Assembly: GCA_963724535.1 (NCBI GenBank)
Contig: CAVRVD010000014.1
Coordinates: 1-64,000, forward strand
Length of the DNA: 64,000 nt
Direction: 5' to 3'
Source of the DNA: JADJPO01 sp963724535
GTDB taxonomy: Bacteria; Actinomycetota; Actinomycetes; Actinomycetales; Kineosporiaceae
Part shown: in pieces, positions 16,130-24,215 of the stretch
Layout: each line of letters starts with the position of its first letter
Numbering within the stretch: the first letter of the stretch is position 1
The notes under the pieces: generated by a model
What the model was told of the DNA's origin: nothing
Database searches by the model: none
Seen by the model: the letters and a program-made list of their open reading frames with translations, nothing else
Made by a program: the position numbers and the translations under genes

Positions 16130-18319
16130 TCAGGCGTCCAGTGCCAGCGCGAACGGGAGCACCTCCACGGCCCCCGCCTCACGCAGCGCAGCGGCGGCAA
16201 CGGTGAGCGTCCAGCGGGAGGCGGCCAGGTCGTCGACCAGGAGCACGGGACCGTCGAGGGCGGCGAGCGCCTCGGCCTGCGCCGCGGTCACCCCGATCCG
16301 TCGCCATACCCCGGCCAGCCGGAACGCGCTGTTCCCGCCCGGCCCACCCCTCGGTCCGCCGTCGACCGGGGCCAGCTCTCCGAGGTAGGTGAGTCGGCCG
16401 ACGTCGGCCAGCCCGGCGGCGATGCCGGTCACCAGCTGCGGACGGCGCCGCGCCGGCAGCGCGGCCACCGCCACCGGACGGCGTTGCCAGTCCCAGCCCT
16501 TGAGCACCTCGATCGTCGCCTCGGCCAGCCACGACGGCGGCGGTGCGTCGGCCCCGTCCAGCAGTGCTCGCAGCCGCTGTCCCCACCCCAGGTCGGACAG
16601 CCGGGCCACCGCCCGCCCCGGGCCCATGCCAAGCTCCGGCGCGATCCTCCCCTTGACCGGCACCCCCAGCCGATCCATCCCGGACGGCCACATCGAACGC
16701 GGCTCCAGCTCCACTCCGACCCGGGCCAGTCGGGCCCGTGCCGCCCGGACCGCCGCCTCCGGGGCGTCGGCGGCGACCCACGGGCCCGCGCAGACGTCGC
16801 AGCGACCACAGTCGGCGGCGCTCGGATCGTCCAACGCCTCGGCGAGGAAGCGCATCCGGCACCTGGCACCGGGCTCAGTCGGGGCCCGCTGGTAGTCGAG
16901 CATCAGCTGCTGCTCCCGCTCCCGGGCGCCGGCGACCCGCGCGTAGCGCTCGGTGTCGTAGACCCAGTCCCGCCCGGTGGCGGTCCAGCCGCCGCTGACC
17001 CGGCGTACCGCGCCGTCCACGTCGAGGACCTTGAGCAGCAGCTCCAGCCGGGTACGGCGGACGTCGACGATCGTCTCCAGCGCCGCCGTGGACAGCGCGG
17101 ACGGCGCCGCCGTCGTCAACGCGTCGATCACCGCGGCCGCCTGGTGTTCCCTGGGCATCGAGGCCGAGGCGAAGTAGGACCAGATGTCGCTGTCCTCGCT
17201 GCCCGGCAGCAGCAGCACATCGGCGTGTTCGGTGGCTCGCCCGGCCCGGCCGACCTGCTGGTAGTAGGCCACCGGTGAGGAGGGCGCACCCAGGTGCACC
17301 ACGAAGCCGAGATCGGGTTTGTCGAACCCCATGCCGAGCGCGCTGGTCGCCACCAGCGCCTTGATCTCGTTGCGGCGCAACGCCTCCTCGAGCAGCTCGC
17401 GCTCGGCGGTGTCGCTGCGGCCGGTGTAGGCCCGGACGTCGTGCCCCGCCTCGCGCAGCGCCGCGGCGACGTCGTGAGCGGCCGCCACGGTGAGGGCGTA
17501 GATGATCCCAGAACCGGTCAGCTCACCCAGGTGCGCCGCCAGCCAGGCGATCCGTTGCTCGGGGGTGGCCACCGGCAGGACGCCCAGACGCAGCGAGTCC
17601 CGGGCCAGCCGGCCACGCAGAGTGACCACCTGCTGGGGGCGGCCGTCCGCTCCAGACGTGCCGAGCTGCTCCACGACATCGGCCACCACCCGGGCGTTGG
17701 CCGTGGCTGTGGTGGCCAGCACCGGCGTGGCCGGGCCCAGGGTGGTCAGTAGATCCCGGATCCGGCGGTAGTCGGGTCGGAAGTCGTGACCCCAGTCGCT
17801 GATGCAGTGCGCCTCGTCGACGACCAGCAGCCCGCACCGCTGCGACAGGTCCGGCAGCTGCTCGTCGCGGAACCTCGGGTTGTTCAGTCGCTCCGGGCTG
17901 ACCAGCAGCACGTCCACCGCGTCGGCCTCCAGCGCGGCCCGGATCTGCCCCCACTCCTGGGCGTTGGCCGAGTTCATCGTCGCCGCCCGGATCCCGGCCC
18001 GGCCGGCCGCGGCGATCTGGTCGCGCATCAGGGCCAGCAACGGGGACACGATCAGCGTCGGACCGGCCGGGCGCCGTCCGGCCCAGCCCTGGCGCAGCAG
18101 GGCGGTGGCGACGAAGTACACCGCCGACTTGCCCCAGCCGGTGCGTTGGACGACGAGGACCCGGCCACTGTCCCGGACCAGGGCCGTGACCGCCTCCAGC
18201 TGACCGTCGCGGAACTGCGCCTGCGGACGGCCGACCAACCGGGCCAGGGCGGTTCGGGCCGCGAGGGCCAGGTCGTCGTCCGGGGCCTCGGCCGTGGCGT
18301 TGTCCAGGGATACGGTCAT
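16130..18319 (-). CDS. recQ: RecQ-family DNA helicase with C-terminal phosphoribosyltransferase-like domain (729 aa)
   Basis: An SF2 3'-5' DNA helicase. Motif I is VQRTGWGKSAV, the DEAH box is VVDEAHCISDWGHDFRPDYR, motif VI is YYQQVGRAGR, and the RecQ zinc site has four cysteines (CRMRFL ... CGRCDVC). After about residue 600 comes a second domain ending in LAALDGPVLLVDDLAASRWT, which copies the PRPP-loop strand of type I phosphoribosyltransferases. The usual T-G-G-T of that loop is S-R-W-T here, so catalysis is doubtful. The role is replication-fork or recombination repair; the extra domain may bind a nucleotide. Start ATG 18319; upstream frame is non-coding. Confidence 0.9.
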   Translation of the reverse strand: MTVSLDNATAEAPDDDLALAARTALARLVGRPQAQFRDGQLEAVTALVRDSGRVLVVQRTGWGKSAVYFVATALLRQGWAGRRPAGPTLIVSPLLALMRDQIAAAGRAGIRAATMNSANAQEWGQIRAALEADAVDVLLVSPERLNNPRFRDEQLPDLSQRCGLLVVDEAHCISDWGHDFRPDYRRIRDLLTTLGPATPVLATTATANARVVADVVEQLGTSGADGRPQQVVTLRGRLARDSLRLGVLPVATPEQRIAWLAAHLGELTGSGIIYALTVAAAHDVAAALREAGHDVRAYTGRSDTAERELLEEALRRNEIKALVATSALGMGFDKPDLGFVVHLGAPSSPVAYYQQVGRAGRATEHADVLLLPGSEDSDIWSYFASASMPREHQAAAVIDALTTAAPSALSTAALETIVDVRRTRLELLLKVLDVDGAVRRVSGGWTATGRDWVYDTERYARVAGAREREQQLMLDYQRAPTEPGARCRMRFLAEALDDPSAADCGRCDVCAGPWVAADAPEAAVRAARARLARVGVELEPRSMWPSGMDRLGVPVKGRIAPELGMGPGRAVARLSDLGWGQRLRALLDGADAPPPSWLAEATIEVLKGWDWQRRPVAVAALPARRRPQLVTGIAAGLADVGRLTYLGELAPVDGGPRGGPGGNSAFRLAGVWRRIGVTAAQAEALAALDGPVLLVDDLAASRWTLTVAAAALREAGAVEVLPFALALDA

Positions 18320-18425
18320 GGCCACCACCGTAGGCGGCGGCCCGGACAGGCCCGCCCGACCGCAGCCGGCCCGAGGTCGGTTGAGCGGCTGGCGCAGCGA
18401 CGTCCTGGGGGCTGGTGGCCGGTCG

Positions 18426-18971
18426 CTAGTGCGAACAGTCGTTCGTCGAGGGTTCGCCCACCCGACCAACGCGGGCGTCGGGGCGGTGAGTGCGGGCGTA
18501 GGCGGCCAGAGCCTGCGTGGTCGGGTCGTCGAGGTCGCCCAGCTCGTCCGGGGCCAACCAGGCGGCCGTCACTGCCTCGCTGCGTGGAGTCACCGCCGGC
18601 CGGTGGGTGACCGGGACGTGGAACAGCACGTCGACCCGCCGGGTGACCGGGTCGACGACGCAGGTCAACGGCTCGCCGGGGACGATCTCCAGCCCGGTCT
18701 CCTCGCGGACCTCGCGGCGCGCGCCGTCCGCGGCCGCCTCGCCGCGGTTGAGCAGCCCGCCGGGCAGGGTCCAGCCCTCGCGGTGGTGCTGGCGCAGGAC
18801 GAGCAACCGGCCTGCGCACTCGAGCAGGCACAGGGCACCCACGGTGTAGTCCGGTGTCAGGCGGCGGACCAGCTGCAGCCGCAGCCACAGGGGCAACGCC
18901 GCGTAGCCGCGCAGCGCCCAGCGTCGAGCTGGATGCAGCCGCCCGTCACTGTCTGTCGAGGCACCGTCCAC
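18426..18971 (-). CDS. NUDIX hydrolase (181 aa)
   Basis: A stand-alone NUDIX pyrophosphatase. The box is complete: GGLLNRGEAAADGARREVREETGL split as G-x5-E-x7-REVREETGL. The N-terminal 50 residues (RRWALRGYAALPLWLRLQLVRRL) are basic and amphipathic, a feature of a subgroup of actinobacterial NUDIX proteins. Substrate is probably a nucleoside diphosphate derivative but cannot be told. The GTG at 18971 is chosen; an upstream frame to 19061 is possible but compositionally poor. It is transcribed away from a second NUDIX gene, separated by a 290-bp region with a strong hairpin, and lies 106 bp upstream of recQ's start on the opposite side. Confidence 0.83.
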   Translation of the reverse strand: MDGASTDSDGRLHPARRWALRGYAALPLWLRLQLVRRLTPDYTVGALCLLECAGRLLVLRQHHREGWTLPGGLLNRGEAAADGARREVREETGLEIVPGEPLTCVVDPVTRRVDVLFHVPVTHRPAVTPRSEAVTAAWLAPDELGDLDDPTTQALAAYARTHRPDARVGRVGEPSTNDCSH

Positions 18972-19181
18972 CCGGGCACCGTAGCCGCATCGATGGCGGG
19001 GGACGACGTCGAGACGGCCGGGCGATCGCGGCCGCCCGACCCCACCACGACAGGCAGACACGTCAGGAGACCCGACAGGGAGGAAGGTCCTGCCCGCCCG
19101 ACCGAGCAGGCCCCTACCGTCACAGACAGGGCCGTTCGCCGTTGCGGACAGCCGTCAGCGACCCGTGGTGGACCGGGTCGA

Positions 19182-19211
19182 AGAGGGCGGGAAGGTATGC
19201 CTTCCCGCCCT
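19182..19211. promoter_or_regulatory. Perfect 13-bp stem, 4-nt loop hairpin between divergent NUDIX genes
   Basis: GAGGGCGGGAAGG (19182-19194), loop TATG, CCTTCCCGCCCTC (19199-19211) pair perfectly. It lies 51 bp before the GTG of the rightward NUDIX gene, inside its presumed leader, and has no T-tract. It could be an attenuator, an mRNA stabiliser or a dyad for a regulator. Confidence 0.7.
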
Positions 19212-19262
19212 CGACGGCGTCCGGGACCAGCTTCGGGTGCAGAACCCGGCTACCGTCGGCAC

Positions 19263-20216
19263 GTGCCGTTCGTCGCCTCACCGGATGAGTCCGTGCTGGT
19301 CCGGCAGCGGGTCGCGGTCGAAGTGATCCGGCCGATCGGGCAGGGTGAGGGTGAGGGTGAGGGTGACGACGGCGCAGCCGTGCTCGCGTCGGGATGGCTG
19401 CGGCACGGGGAGACTCCCGAGGCGGCGCTGGCCCGAGTCCTTGTCCTGGCGGGCCTGGCCGAGGACGGGGTCGAGGCGGTCGTGGGGGATCTGCGGGTGG
19501 CCGCGGTGACCAGCAGCATGATCGACCTGTCACCCGCCCACGGATCGGGGACGGGGTGGACGGTCCGGCTGCACCGGATCGGGCTCCGGTTCCCGGTTCC
19601 CGGGCTGGAGCCTGCCCTGCCGCGCAGCATCGGTGACGAGCTCGCCGGTCAGCTGGCCGACCCCGCCGAGCTACTCGACCAGGGAGCCGGCGACCACCGG
19701 CTGACCAGCATGTACGCCGGTCACGTCGACGGGCCGGATCCGGTGGGACCCGACGCGAGTGGGACGGTAGAGGACCGCCCTCGCGCCGCGGCGCGCATCC
19801 AGCGTCTTGGCTGCTACGCCATCGTGCGCGATGCCGGCCGGGTGCTGCTCACCCGGCTGCGCCGCACCGGGTTGTGGGCGCTGCCCGGCGGCGGGGTCGA
19901 CCATGGCGAACACCCGGATGCGGCGCTACGTCGGGAGGTGTTCGAGGAGAGCGGGTTGGAGCTGACCGGTGTGCGGCTGGTCGGGCTGGGCACGGCCCGC
20001 TGGACCGGGCGGGCACCCACCGGCACGCTGGAGGACTTCCACGCCGTGCACCTGCTCTACACCGGTGGGGCGCCCGCCGGCCAGGTCCCCCAGGTGGTCG
20101 AGGTGGACGGGTCCACCGACCGTGTCGACTGGGTCGCCGAGGCAGACGTCGTCGGTCTGCGGCTGACCCCATCCGCGACCAGCGGGCTGACCCTGACCGG
20201 AATCCTGCCCGGATGA
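19263..20216 (+). CDS. Two-part NUDIX hydrolase coupled to a DNA methyltransferase (317 aa)
   Basis: The C-terminal 140 residues are a NUDIX domain: LGCYAIVRDAGRVLLTR then the box GGGVDHGEHPDAALRREVFEESGLEL, complete in G, E, RE and EE positions. The N-terminal 170 residues (VLVRQRVAVEVIRPIG, a GEGEGEG run from a GGTGAG repeat, then WLRHGETPEAALARVL) look like a second, degenerate NUDIX fold lacking the full box. Start GTG 19263 is the latest plausible one. Its TGA overlaps the ATG of the methyltransferase gene (ATGA), so the two are translationally coupled. Substrate unknown; pairing with a modification enzyme suggests nucleotide-pool work but this is inference. Confidence 0.8.
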   Translation: MPFVASPDESVLVRQRVAVEVIRPIGQGEGEGEGDDGAAVLASGWLRHGETPEAALARVLVLAGLAEDGVEAVVGDLRVAAVTSSMIDLSPAHGSGTGWTVRLHRIGLRFPVPGLEPALPRSIGDELAGQLADPAELLDQGAGDHRLTSMYAGHVDGPDPVGPDASGTVEDRPRAAARIQRLGCYAIVRDAGRVLLTRLRRTGLWALPGGGVDHGEHPDAALRREVFEESGLELTGVRLVGLGTARWTGRAPTGTLEDFHAVHLLYTGGAPAGQVPQVVEVDGSTDRVDWVAEADVVGLRLTPSATSGLTLTGILPG

Positions 20217-22381
20217 CGAGCATCGGGACCACAGGCCCGCCCGGGCTGGAGGCGCTGCGCCGGTCGGTCGCCCGCCTCGCCGCGGACGGGATCGACACTG
20301 CCGACCCGCTCACCTGGCGGGACGCCGCGGTGCTGGCCGCACTCACGACGGCCCAGGGCGCCGGGGACGACGCCGGCGTGCTCGACCTGGCCGCCGGCTA
20401 CGACACCCTGCTCACCTGGGAGCCGGTGTCCGACTCCTCGGGGGTGCGCCTCGAAACGGCCGGCAGCGCCGAGCGCCGACGCCGCGGCTCGTTCGCGACC
20501 CCGGCGCACCTGGCCGCGGTGCTGGCCAGGCACGCCCTTCCGGACGCCGCGGAGACCGGCCCGGCGCCGCGCCCGGTGCCACGCGTGGTCGATCCGGCCT
20601 GCGGTACCGGGGCGCTGCTGTCGGCCGCTTTCGACCGTCTGGTGGAGCTGGGGCATTCCCCGGCAACGGCGTTGGCCGGCCTGTACGGCGTCGACACCGA
20701 CCCGGTCGCGGCGGCGCTGTGCCGGGCCCGGCTTCTGACCCGGGCCCGACGCCTCGACCCCGGGCTCGACCGTGACGCGCGGGCCGGGCTGGCCCGACGG
20801 GTTGTGGTCGGCGACGCCTTGTTGGGACCGGGCGCCGGGGTCGGTGAGGCCCTGCTCGGACCGCAGGCCGTGCCCGGTGCGCTGGTCTGGCACGAGGTGT
20901 TCCCCGAGGTGCTCGCGGCGGCGCAGGTGGCGCCGTCCGAGGTCACGGGCTGGTGCGGCGGGTTCGACGCGGTGGTGGCCAACCCGCCGTGGGAGCGGCT
21001 CAAGGTGTTCCGCCGTGAGGGAGGTGGCGCAGTGCTGGAAGCGTTGCGGGACAAGCGGTTCGACGCCTCCCGGATGGTGCGCACCGGGGGTCGGCACCCG
21101 TTGACCGGGGTCGGCGAGGTGAACGCCTACCTCCCGTTCGTGGAGACCTGCTGGCGGTTGCTGGCCGCGGATGGGCGGGCCGGGCTGCTGGTACCGGCCG
21201 GGATCGCGGCGGACCGATCGGCGGCGGCGTTGATGGGCGCGCTGCTCTCCCGCGGGTCGCTGGCCCATGTGCACCTGCTGCGCCCCGATCGGGCGCTGTT
21301 CGACGGCGTCTCCAGCCGGATCGGGGCCGCCGTTCTGGCGTTGCGCAGCGGTCCGGGGCCGGGCGCCGGTCGGGGCCGGGCCCACCCGCCGCGGGCCGAG
21401 GTGGCCGTCGACGTCGTGGACGCCGCGTCGCCGCCACCGCAGCGCTGGTCCCTCGAGGCCGACCTGCCCCGGCTGGTCAACCCGAACACCGCCACCCTGC
21501 CCCTGTGCGGCTCGGCCCGGGACGCCGACCTGCTGACCGCCGCGCACCGGCGCTGGCCGGTGCTGGTGCGCCGGGGTCCGGACGGTGCGGCGCTCGACAA
21601 CCCGTGGCAGCTGCGCCTGGTCACCCCGCTGCACATGACCCGGGACGCCGTGCACTTCCGGTCCGAGCCCGGACCCGGGCTGCTGCCGCTGTGGGAGGCC
21701 AAGCATGCCGGGCTGCTCGACCACCGCGGCGGCAGTCGACGTGACCACCGGTACTGGGTCGAGGCCGCCCTCTTCGAACGCCGCTGGCCCGAGCTGGCCG
21801 GCCGGGGCTGGTTGGCCGGCTACCGCAACGTCACCACGACCGAGGCCCCACGCACCCTGCTGCCTACCCCGCTGCCCGTCGTCGCGGTGGGCAACTCGTT
21901 GCCGCTGCTGGATGCGCCGCGGCTGCCGCTGCTGCTCGCCGTCCTGGCCGCGCTGCCGATCGACTACCTGGTGCGGCAGAAACACGCCGGGGCGAACCTC
22001 AACTTCTTCAAGCTGGAGCAGGCCGCCGTCCCGGCGCCGGACGTCTACGACGACCCGGCTCCGTGGCAGCCCGAGATCTCTCTGGAGAGGTGGCTGCTCA
22101 CCCGGTTCGCCGCCGCCGTGCGGTGGGAACCGGAGCTGGACGCCCTGGCGGCCGAGTTGGCGGCCAGGGGCGTGGACGTCGCGGCGGCGACCGCAGAGCT
22201 GGAGGGCGTCCAGGCGCTGGCTGAGATCGACGCGGCGCACGCCGTCCTGCTCGGCTGGACCCGCGAGGACCTGGCCCACGTGCTGACCACGTTCGCCGCC
22301 CTCGCCGAGCGCGAGCGGCGGGCCCACGGTCGGTTCACGACCGGGGCCCGCGTGCTGGCGGCCTACGACCGGCTGCGCTGA
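20213..22381 (+). CDS. N6-adenine DNA methyltransferase, Eco57I/type IIG-like (722 aa)
   Basis: A SAM-dependent adenine-N6 DNA methyltransferase. Motif I is VVDPACGTGALLSAAFD, an acidic residue follows in YGVDTDPVAAALCRARL, and motif IV is VVANPPWERLKVF (NPPW). The remainder includes a target-recognition-like C-terminal half with IDYLVRQKHAGANLNFFKLEQ, typical of Eco57I-class enzymes where it closes the catalytic domain. No PD-(D/E)XK or HNH nuclease motif is visible in the protein or next to it, so it is an orphan methylase or part of a nuclease-free system. It overlaps the upstream NUDIX gene by ATGA. Target site unknown. Confidence 0.85.
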   Translation: MTSIGTTGPPGLEALRRSVARLAADGIDTADPLTWRDAAVLAALTTAQGAGDDAGVLDLAAGYDTLLTWEPVSDSSGVRLETAGSAERRRRGSFATPAHLAAVLARHALPDAAETGPAPRPVPRVVDPACGTGALLSAAFDRLVELGHSPATALAGLYGVDTDPVAAALCRARLLTRARRLDPGLDRDARAGLARRVVVGDALLGPGAGVGEALLGPQAVPGALVWHEVFPEVLAAAQVAPSEVTGWCGGFDAVVANPPWERLKVFRREGGGAVLEALRDKRFDASRMVRTGGRHPLTGVGEVNAYLPFVETCWRLLAADGRAGLLVPAGIAADRSAAALMGALLSRGSLAHVHLLRPDRALFDGVSSRIGAAVLALRSGPGPGAGRGRAHPPRAEVAVDVVDAASPPPQRWSLEADLPRLVNPNTATLPLCGSARDADLLTAAHRRWPVLVRRGPDGAALDNPWQLRLVTPLHMTRDAVHFRSEPGPGLLPLWEAKHAGLLDHRGGSRRDHRYWVEAALFERRWPELAGRGWLAGYRNVTTTEAPRTLLPTPLPVVAVGNSLPLLDAPRLPLLLAVLAALPIDYLVRQKHAGANLNFFKLEQAAVPAPDVYDDPAPWQPEISLERWLLTRFAAAVRWEPELDALAAELAARGVDVAAATAELEGVQALAEIDAAHAVLLGWTREDLAHVLTTFAALAERERRAHGRFTTGARVLAAYDRLR

Positions 22382-22394
22382 CCGTCCTGGCCGG

Positions 22395-22661
22395 TCAGCT
22401 CCGCGAGGGAAGGTACGGGTCGGCCTCCTCGCCGCGGGCGCGCTGCTCGCGGACCGCGGTGGCGATCCCGTTGCCGAGCAGCAGCAGCCCGGCCCCGATC
22501 AGGACGCCGAGGGCCAGCGCCTTGGTCGGCACCGTGAGGGTGGTCAGGTCCTCGACCAGCAGGCTGGCGCTAACGGCCAGGGCAATCAGCCCGGCGACGA
22601 CGGTCCGCATCCGGATCCGGTGCCCTCGCTGGGTCGGCTGGGTGGGCTGGCTGGCGCTCAT
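22395..22661 (-). CDS. Small two-helix membrane protein downstream of the PspC protein (88 aa)
   Basis: Two hydrophobic segments, about residues 18-37 (VVAGLIALAVSASLLVE) and 48-68 (ALALGVLIGAGLLLLGNGIA), flanked by basic and polar tails. No family name can be given. Its ATG at 22661 overlaps the stop of the PspC gene by ATGA, so it is co-translated with it and probably works in the same envelope-stress unit. Small proteins of this shape follow PspC-like genes in other actinobacteria. Confidence 0.75.
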   Translation of the reverse strand: MSASQPTQPTQRGHRIRMRTVVAGLIALAVSASLLVEDLTTLTVPTKALALGVLIGAGLLLLGNGIATAVREQRARGEEADPYLPSRS

Positions 22662-24091
22662 CGGTCGGCTCCTGTCGTGGCCGTCGTGTCGGCGGTGTCA
22701 GGCGACGGTGAGGGTGAGGTCGAGCCGGCCGGACGGCTCTGGTCCTGGCTGATGGTCACCTCACCGAATCCCTGGTTGACCGTGACGACGAGGACCGGTT
22801 CGCCGGTGCCGGTCCGGACGAGGTGGCTGCGGCCGAGACCGGCGTACTGCCCGTCGTTGACCTGGTCGCGGATCTCACCAGCGCCCAGGTTGACGTCGAC
22901 GGACGCGGCGACGTCGGCCGGCAGGACGACGCTGAGCTCACCGGCGCCGATCTGGACCGGCACGATCAGCGGTTCATCGGCGGTGGCCGCGGAGAGCAGC
23001 CCGGGGGCAGTCAGGTCGATGCGCGCCTCGCCGGCTCCCATGCTCACCCCCGACCGGGCGGCCGCCGACGAGACCGGCGCCCAGGACAGGTCACCGGCGG
23101 CGGCCGACGATCCGGACAGGTTCGCCGCCGAGAACACGGCCAGAACGATCGCCGCCGGGACCAGCAGCCCGCCCCGCCGTCCGGCCAGTCCGGACAGGAC
23201 CAGGCCCAGCCCCACCACGCCGAGGGCCACGGCCCAGGTCGCGGCCCACGACGTGGTGACCAGGTGGGTGACGACCGCGGCCAGCACCGCCGTCCCGATG
23301 ACGATCATGGTCAGTGGCCGGTAGGGCCGGGTCTCGGCCCGGTCGCACCGGGAGTCGGAGGTCCGCGGGCCTGGAGTCGGCACCGGGACGGGCGTCGGTC
23401 GGTAGCCGGTCTCGTGCCCCCCGTAGCCGGCGGGCGTCGAGGGCGGCTCGTAGGCGGCGGCCGGGGGAGCGGCCGTTCCCGTGGAGGACGTCGCGGTGGA
23501 GGACATCGCGGTGGAGGACGTCGCGGTGGAGGACATCGCGGTGGAGGACATGGGTGCTCCTGAGGTGGTGCCCGTCGGACTGGGTCGTGCCGTGGTGGCG
23601 TGGTGGCCCCGGCGCAGCAGCCACCAGCCCACGACGGCGAGGACGATGAGAGGCAGCGGACCGATGCCCCAGCTGAACCCCGCCCCACCGGTGGTCGCCG
23701 CGCCAGACACTCCGGACAGGATCGCAATCACCGAGCCGACGAACCCGGCGGTCACCGTGCCCCGGAGAACCTCTTGGGCATGGATGCGTCCGTCCGGGTG
23801 GGGCAGCAGCAGCCACCCGATGCCGTAGAGGAAGACGCCGACGCCGAGAACGCTCAGTGCAACGAACCCGCCACGGACCAACACCGGGTCGACACCCCAG
23901 CGTCGGGCCAGCCCGCTGGCCACACCGGCCGCCCAGCGGTCGTCGTCCTGTCGGACGATGCCGAGCGCCCTGATCCGGTCGAAGACGTCGGAGTCCGGCG
24001 GGTTCGGGCCCGGCGCGGGCACCGGTGAATGCGGCGTCGCGGGGTTCGGGTTCCCCGGGGGCGGCAGCTGTGGAGGCGTCGGCGGGCTCAT
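22658..24091 (-). CDS. PspC-domain membrane protein with C-terminal adhesin-like/DUF2154-type domain (477 aa)
   Basis: After a proline-rich cytoplasmic start, residues 45-100 form a PspC domain (GVASGLARRWGVDPVLVRGGFV, then a membrane helix). A low-complexity Ser/Thr linker follows, encoded by five 15-bp repeats (SSTAM/SSTAT units). Four or so membrane helices follow (residues 255-330). The C-terminus (ARIDLTAPGLL ... VNLGAGEI ... VTVNQGFGEVTI) is a beta-helix-like cell-wall-active antibiotic response domain. It is expected to sense envelope stress. It diverges from a PspC-histidine kinase operon and overlaps the small membrane-protein gene behind it. Confidence 0.85.
   Translation of the reverse strand: MSPPTPPQLPPPGNPNPATPHSPVPAPGPNPPDSDVFDRIRALGIVRQDDDRWAAGVASGLARRWGVDPVLVRGGFVALSVLGVGVFLYGIGWLLLPHPDGRIHAQEVLRGTVTAGFVGSVIAILSGVSGAATTGGAGFSWGIGPLPLIVLAVVGWWLLRRGHHATTARPSPTGTTSGAPMSSTAMSSTATSSTAMSSTATSSTGTAAPPAAAYEPPSTPAGYGGHETGYRPTPVPVPTPGPRTSDSRCDRAETRPYRPLTMIVIGTAVLAAVVTHLVTTSWAATWAVALGVVGLGLVLSGLAGRRGGLLVPAAIVLAVFSAANLSGSSAAAGDLSWAPVSSAAARSGVSMGAGEARIDLTAPGLLSAATADEPLIVPVQIGAGELSVVLPADVAASVDVNLGAGEIRDQVNDGQYAGLGRSHLVRTGTGEPVLVVTVNQGFGEVTISQDQSRPAGSTSPSPSPDTADTTATTGADR
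23481..23550. repeat. 15-bp minisatellite, five units, within the PspC gene
   Basis: GTGGAGGACRTCGCG repeats five times with R alternating G and A, so the array also has a 30-bp period. In the protein it encodes alternating SSTAT and SSTAM blocks in the linker. Copy number is likely to vary between strains. Confidence 0.9.
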
Positions 24092-24126
24092 GACACCACC
24101 CTGGCCGATCCGTGGTCGGCTCTGGT

Positions 24127-24181
24127 ATCGGGGGCGTCCCTGAGCCGACCCTGGTTCGTCGGATCAGGGGCCGTCCCTGAG
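24127..24181. promoter_or_regulatory. Duplicated operator-like sites between divergent PspC genes
   Basis: Two near-identical 18-19 bp direct repeats occur at 24127-24144 and 24163-24181 (ATC-R-GGGGC-GTCCCTGAG). The second contains a perfect dyad TCAGGG-N5-CCCTGA (24164-24180). They lie between the leftward PspC gene and the rightward kinase/regulator operon, a natural place for the LuxR regulator encoded there to bind. Confidence 0.55.
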
Positions 24182-24215
24182 GGCCGGGAGCCGCTCAGCG
24201 GGGAGAATGGGCACC

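Noticed and set aside
19341..19370. GGTGAG repeat in the NUDIX gene as a mobile-element scar
   Set aside because: Short in-frame codon repeat (GEGEGEG) without flanking duplications.
18294..20216. 640-residue plus-strand NUDIX frame
   Set aside because: The first 323 residues overlap the opposite-strand NUDIX gene and a hairpin region and have no domain; the gene starts near 19263.
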